From Chloroflexota bacterium (GTDB lineage: Bacteria > Chloroflexota > Dehalococcoidia > Plut-88900), in contig JADFJI010000018.1 of the NCBI GenBank assembly GCA_022566235.1, positions 1 through 14,502 of the forward strand: 14,502 bases of DNA, in the 5' to 3' direction. The notes under the pieces were generated by a model that worked only from the letters and a program-made list of their open reading frames with translations, searched no databases and was not told where the DNA came from. The first letter of the stretch is position 1. Each line of letters starts with the position of its first letter. A program made the position numbers and the translations under genes. This document shows positions 14,392 through 14,502 of this stretch, one piece after another.

Positions 14392-14502
14392 ATGGACGCA
14401 GCCCTATCCGATGTGGTCATCCTGGACCTCTCCATCAACATAGCCGGCTCTCATACCTGTATGCTTCTGGGGGAGATGGGGGCCCGGGTGATAAAGGTAG
14501 AG
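14392..14502 (+). CDS. CaiB/BaiF family CoA-transferase, N-terminus only
   Basis: The first 37 codons are in the window; the rest lies beyond the right edge. VVILDLSINIAGSHTCMLL and GEMGARVIKVE match the family III CoA-transferase start (usually D-L-S...AGP...LADLGADVIKVE). The usual Pro after AG is Ser here. These enzymes move CoA between organic acids; the catalytic Asp is outside the window, so activity and substrate cannot be judged. ATG 14392 has GAAAGG eight bases upstream. The family is often expanded in Dehalococcoidia alongside luciferase-like oxidoreductases. Confidence 0.85.
   Translation, partial: MDAALSDVVILDLSINIAGSHTCMLLGEMGARVIKVE

Overview
The window (about 60% GC, mostly housekeeping genes) looks like a chromosomal segment of a Chloroflexota bacterium, most likely of the Dehalococcoidia/SAR202 type. 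This rests on the L21-L27-L31-DUF1385 gene order, the GyrA style (an NDPPAAMRYTE active-site region), short intergenic gaps, many non-ATG starts, a luciferase-like oxidoreductase and a CaiB/BaiF gene close together, and hairpin-rich intergenic repeats. The taxonomic call is inference from content, not from a search.

Left edge (1-1362): a decayed IS110-family transposase on the minus strand, with three frameshifts and two altered catalytic acids. It runs in frame, without a stop, into about 49 codons that read as part of the C-terminal half of kynurenine 3-monooxygenase. The oxidoreductase-like piece is only about 40% GC, so the join is a true recombination scar or an assembly chimera. A partial intergenic repeat lies between the element and the next gene.

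Ribosomal block (1363-3280, minus strand): a strong sigma-70-type promoter places transcription almost on the GTG of rplU (L21). rpmA (L27) and rpmE (L31) follow, then a strong hairpin, then the membrane protein DUF1385/YqhQ.

MMPL island (3281-5996): a plus-strand RND/MMPL exporter gene has its own extended -10 promoter. It is bracketed by two 108-bp inverted copies, about 93% identical, of a palindrome-rich repeat.

gyrA operon (5997-11146, minus strand): one promoter upstream of 11110 appears to serve a class I glutamine amidotransferase (PuuD-like), gyrA, an alpha/beta hydrolase and an LLM-class flavin/F420 oxidoreductase. The first three are tightly packed; the last follows a 133-bp gap. 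GyrA carries Gly instead of Ser at the main quinolone position.

Right part (11285-14502): two plus-strand genes of unknown function form a compact operon divergent from the gyrA operon. They are followed by a convergent DUF971 gene, a divergent Fpg/Nei-type DNA glycosylase, and the start of a CaiB/BaiF CoA-transferase cut by the window edge. The clearest candidates for something undescribed are the unknown two-gene operon and the palindromic repeat pair around the MMPL gene. No defence system, CRISPR array, RNA gene or intact mobile element was seen.
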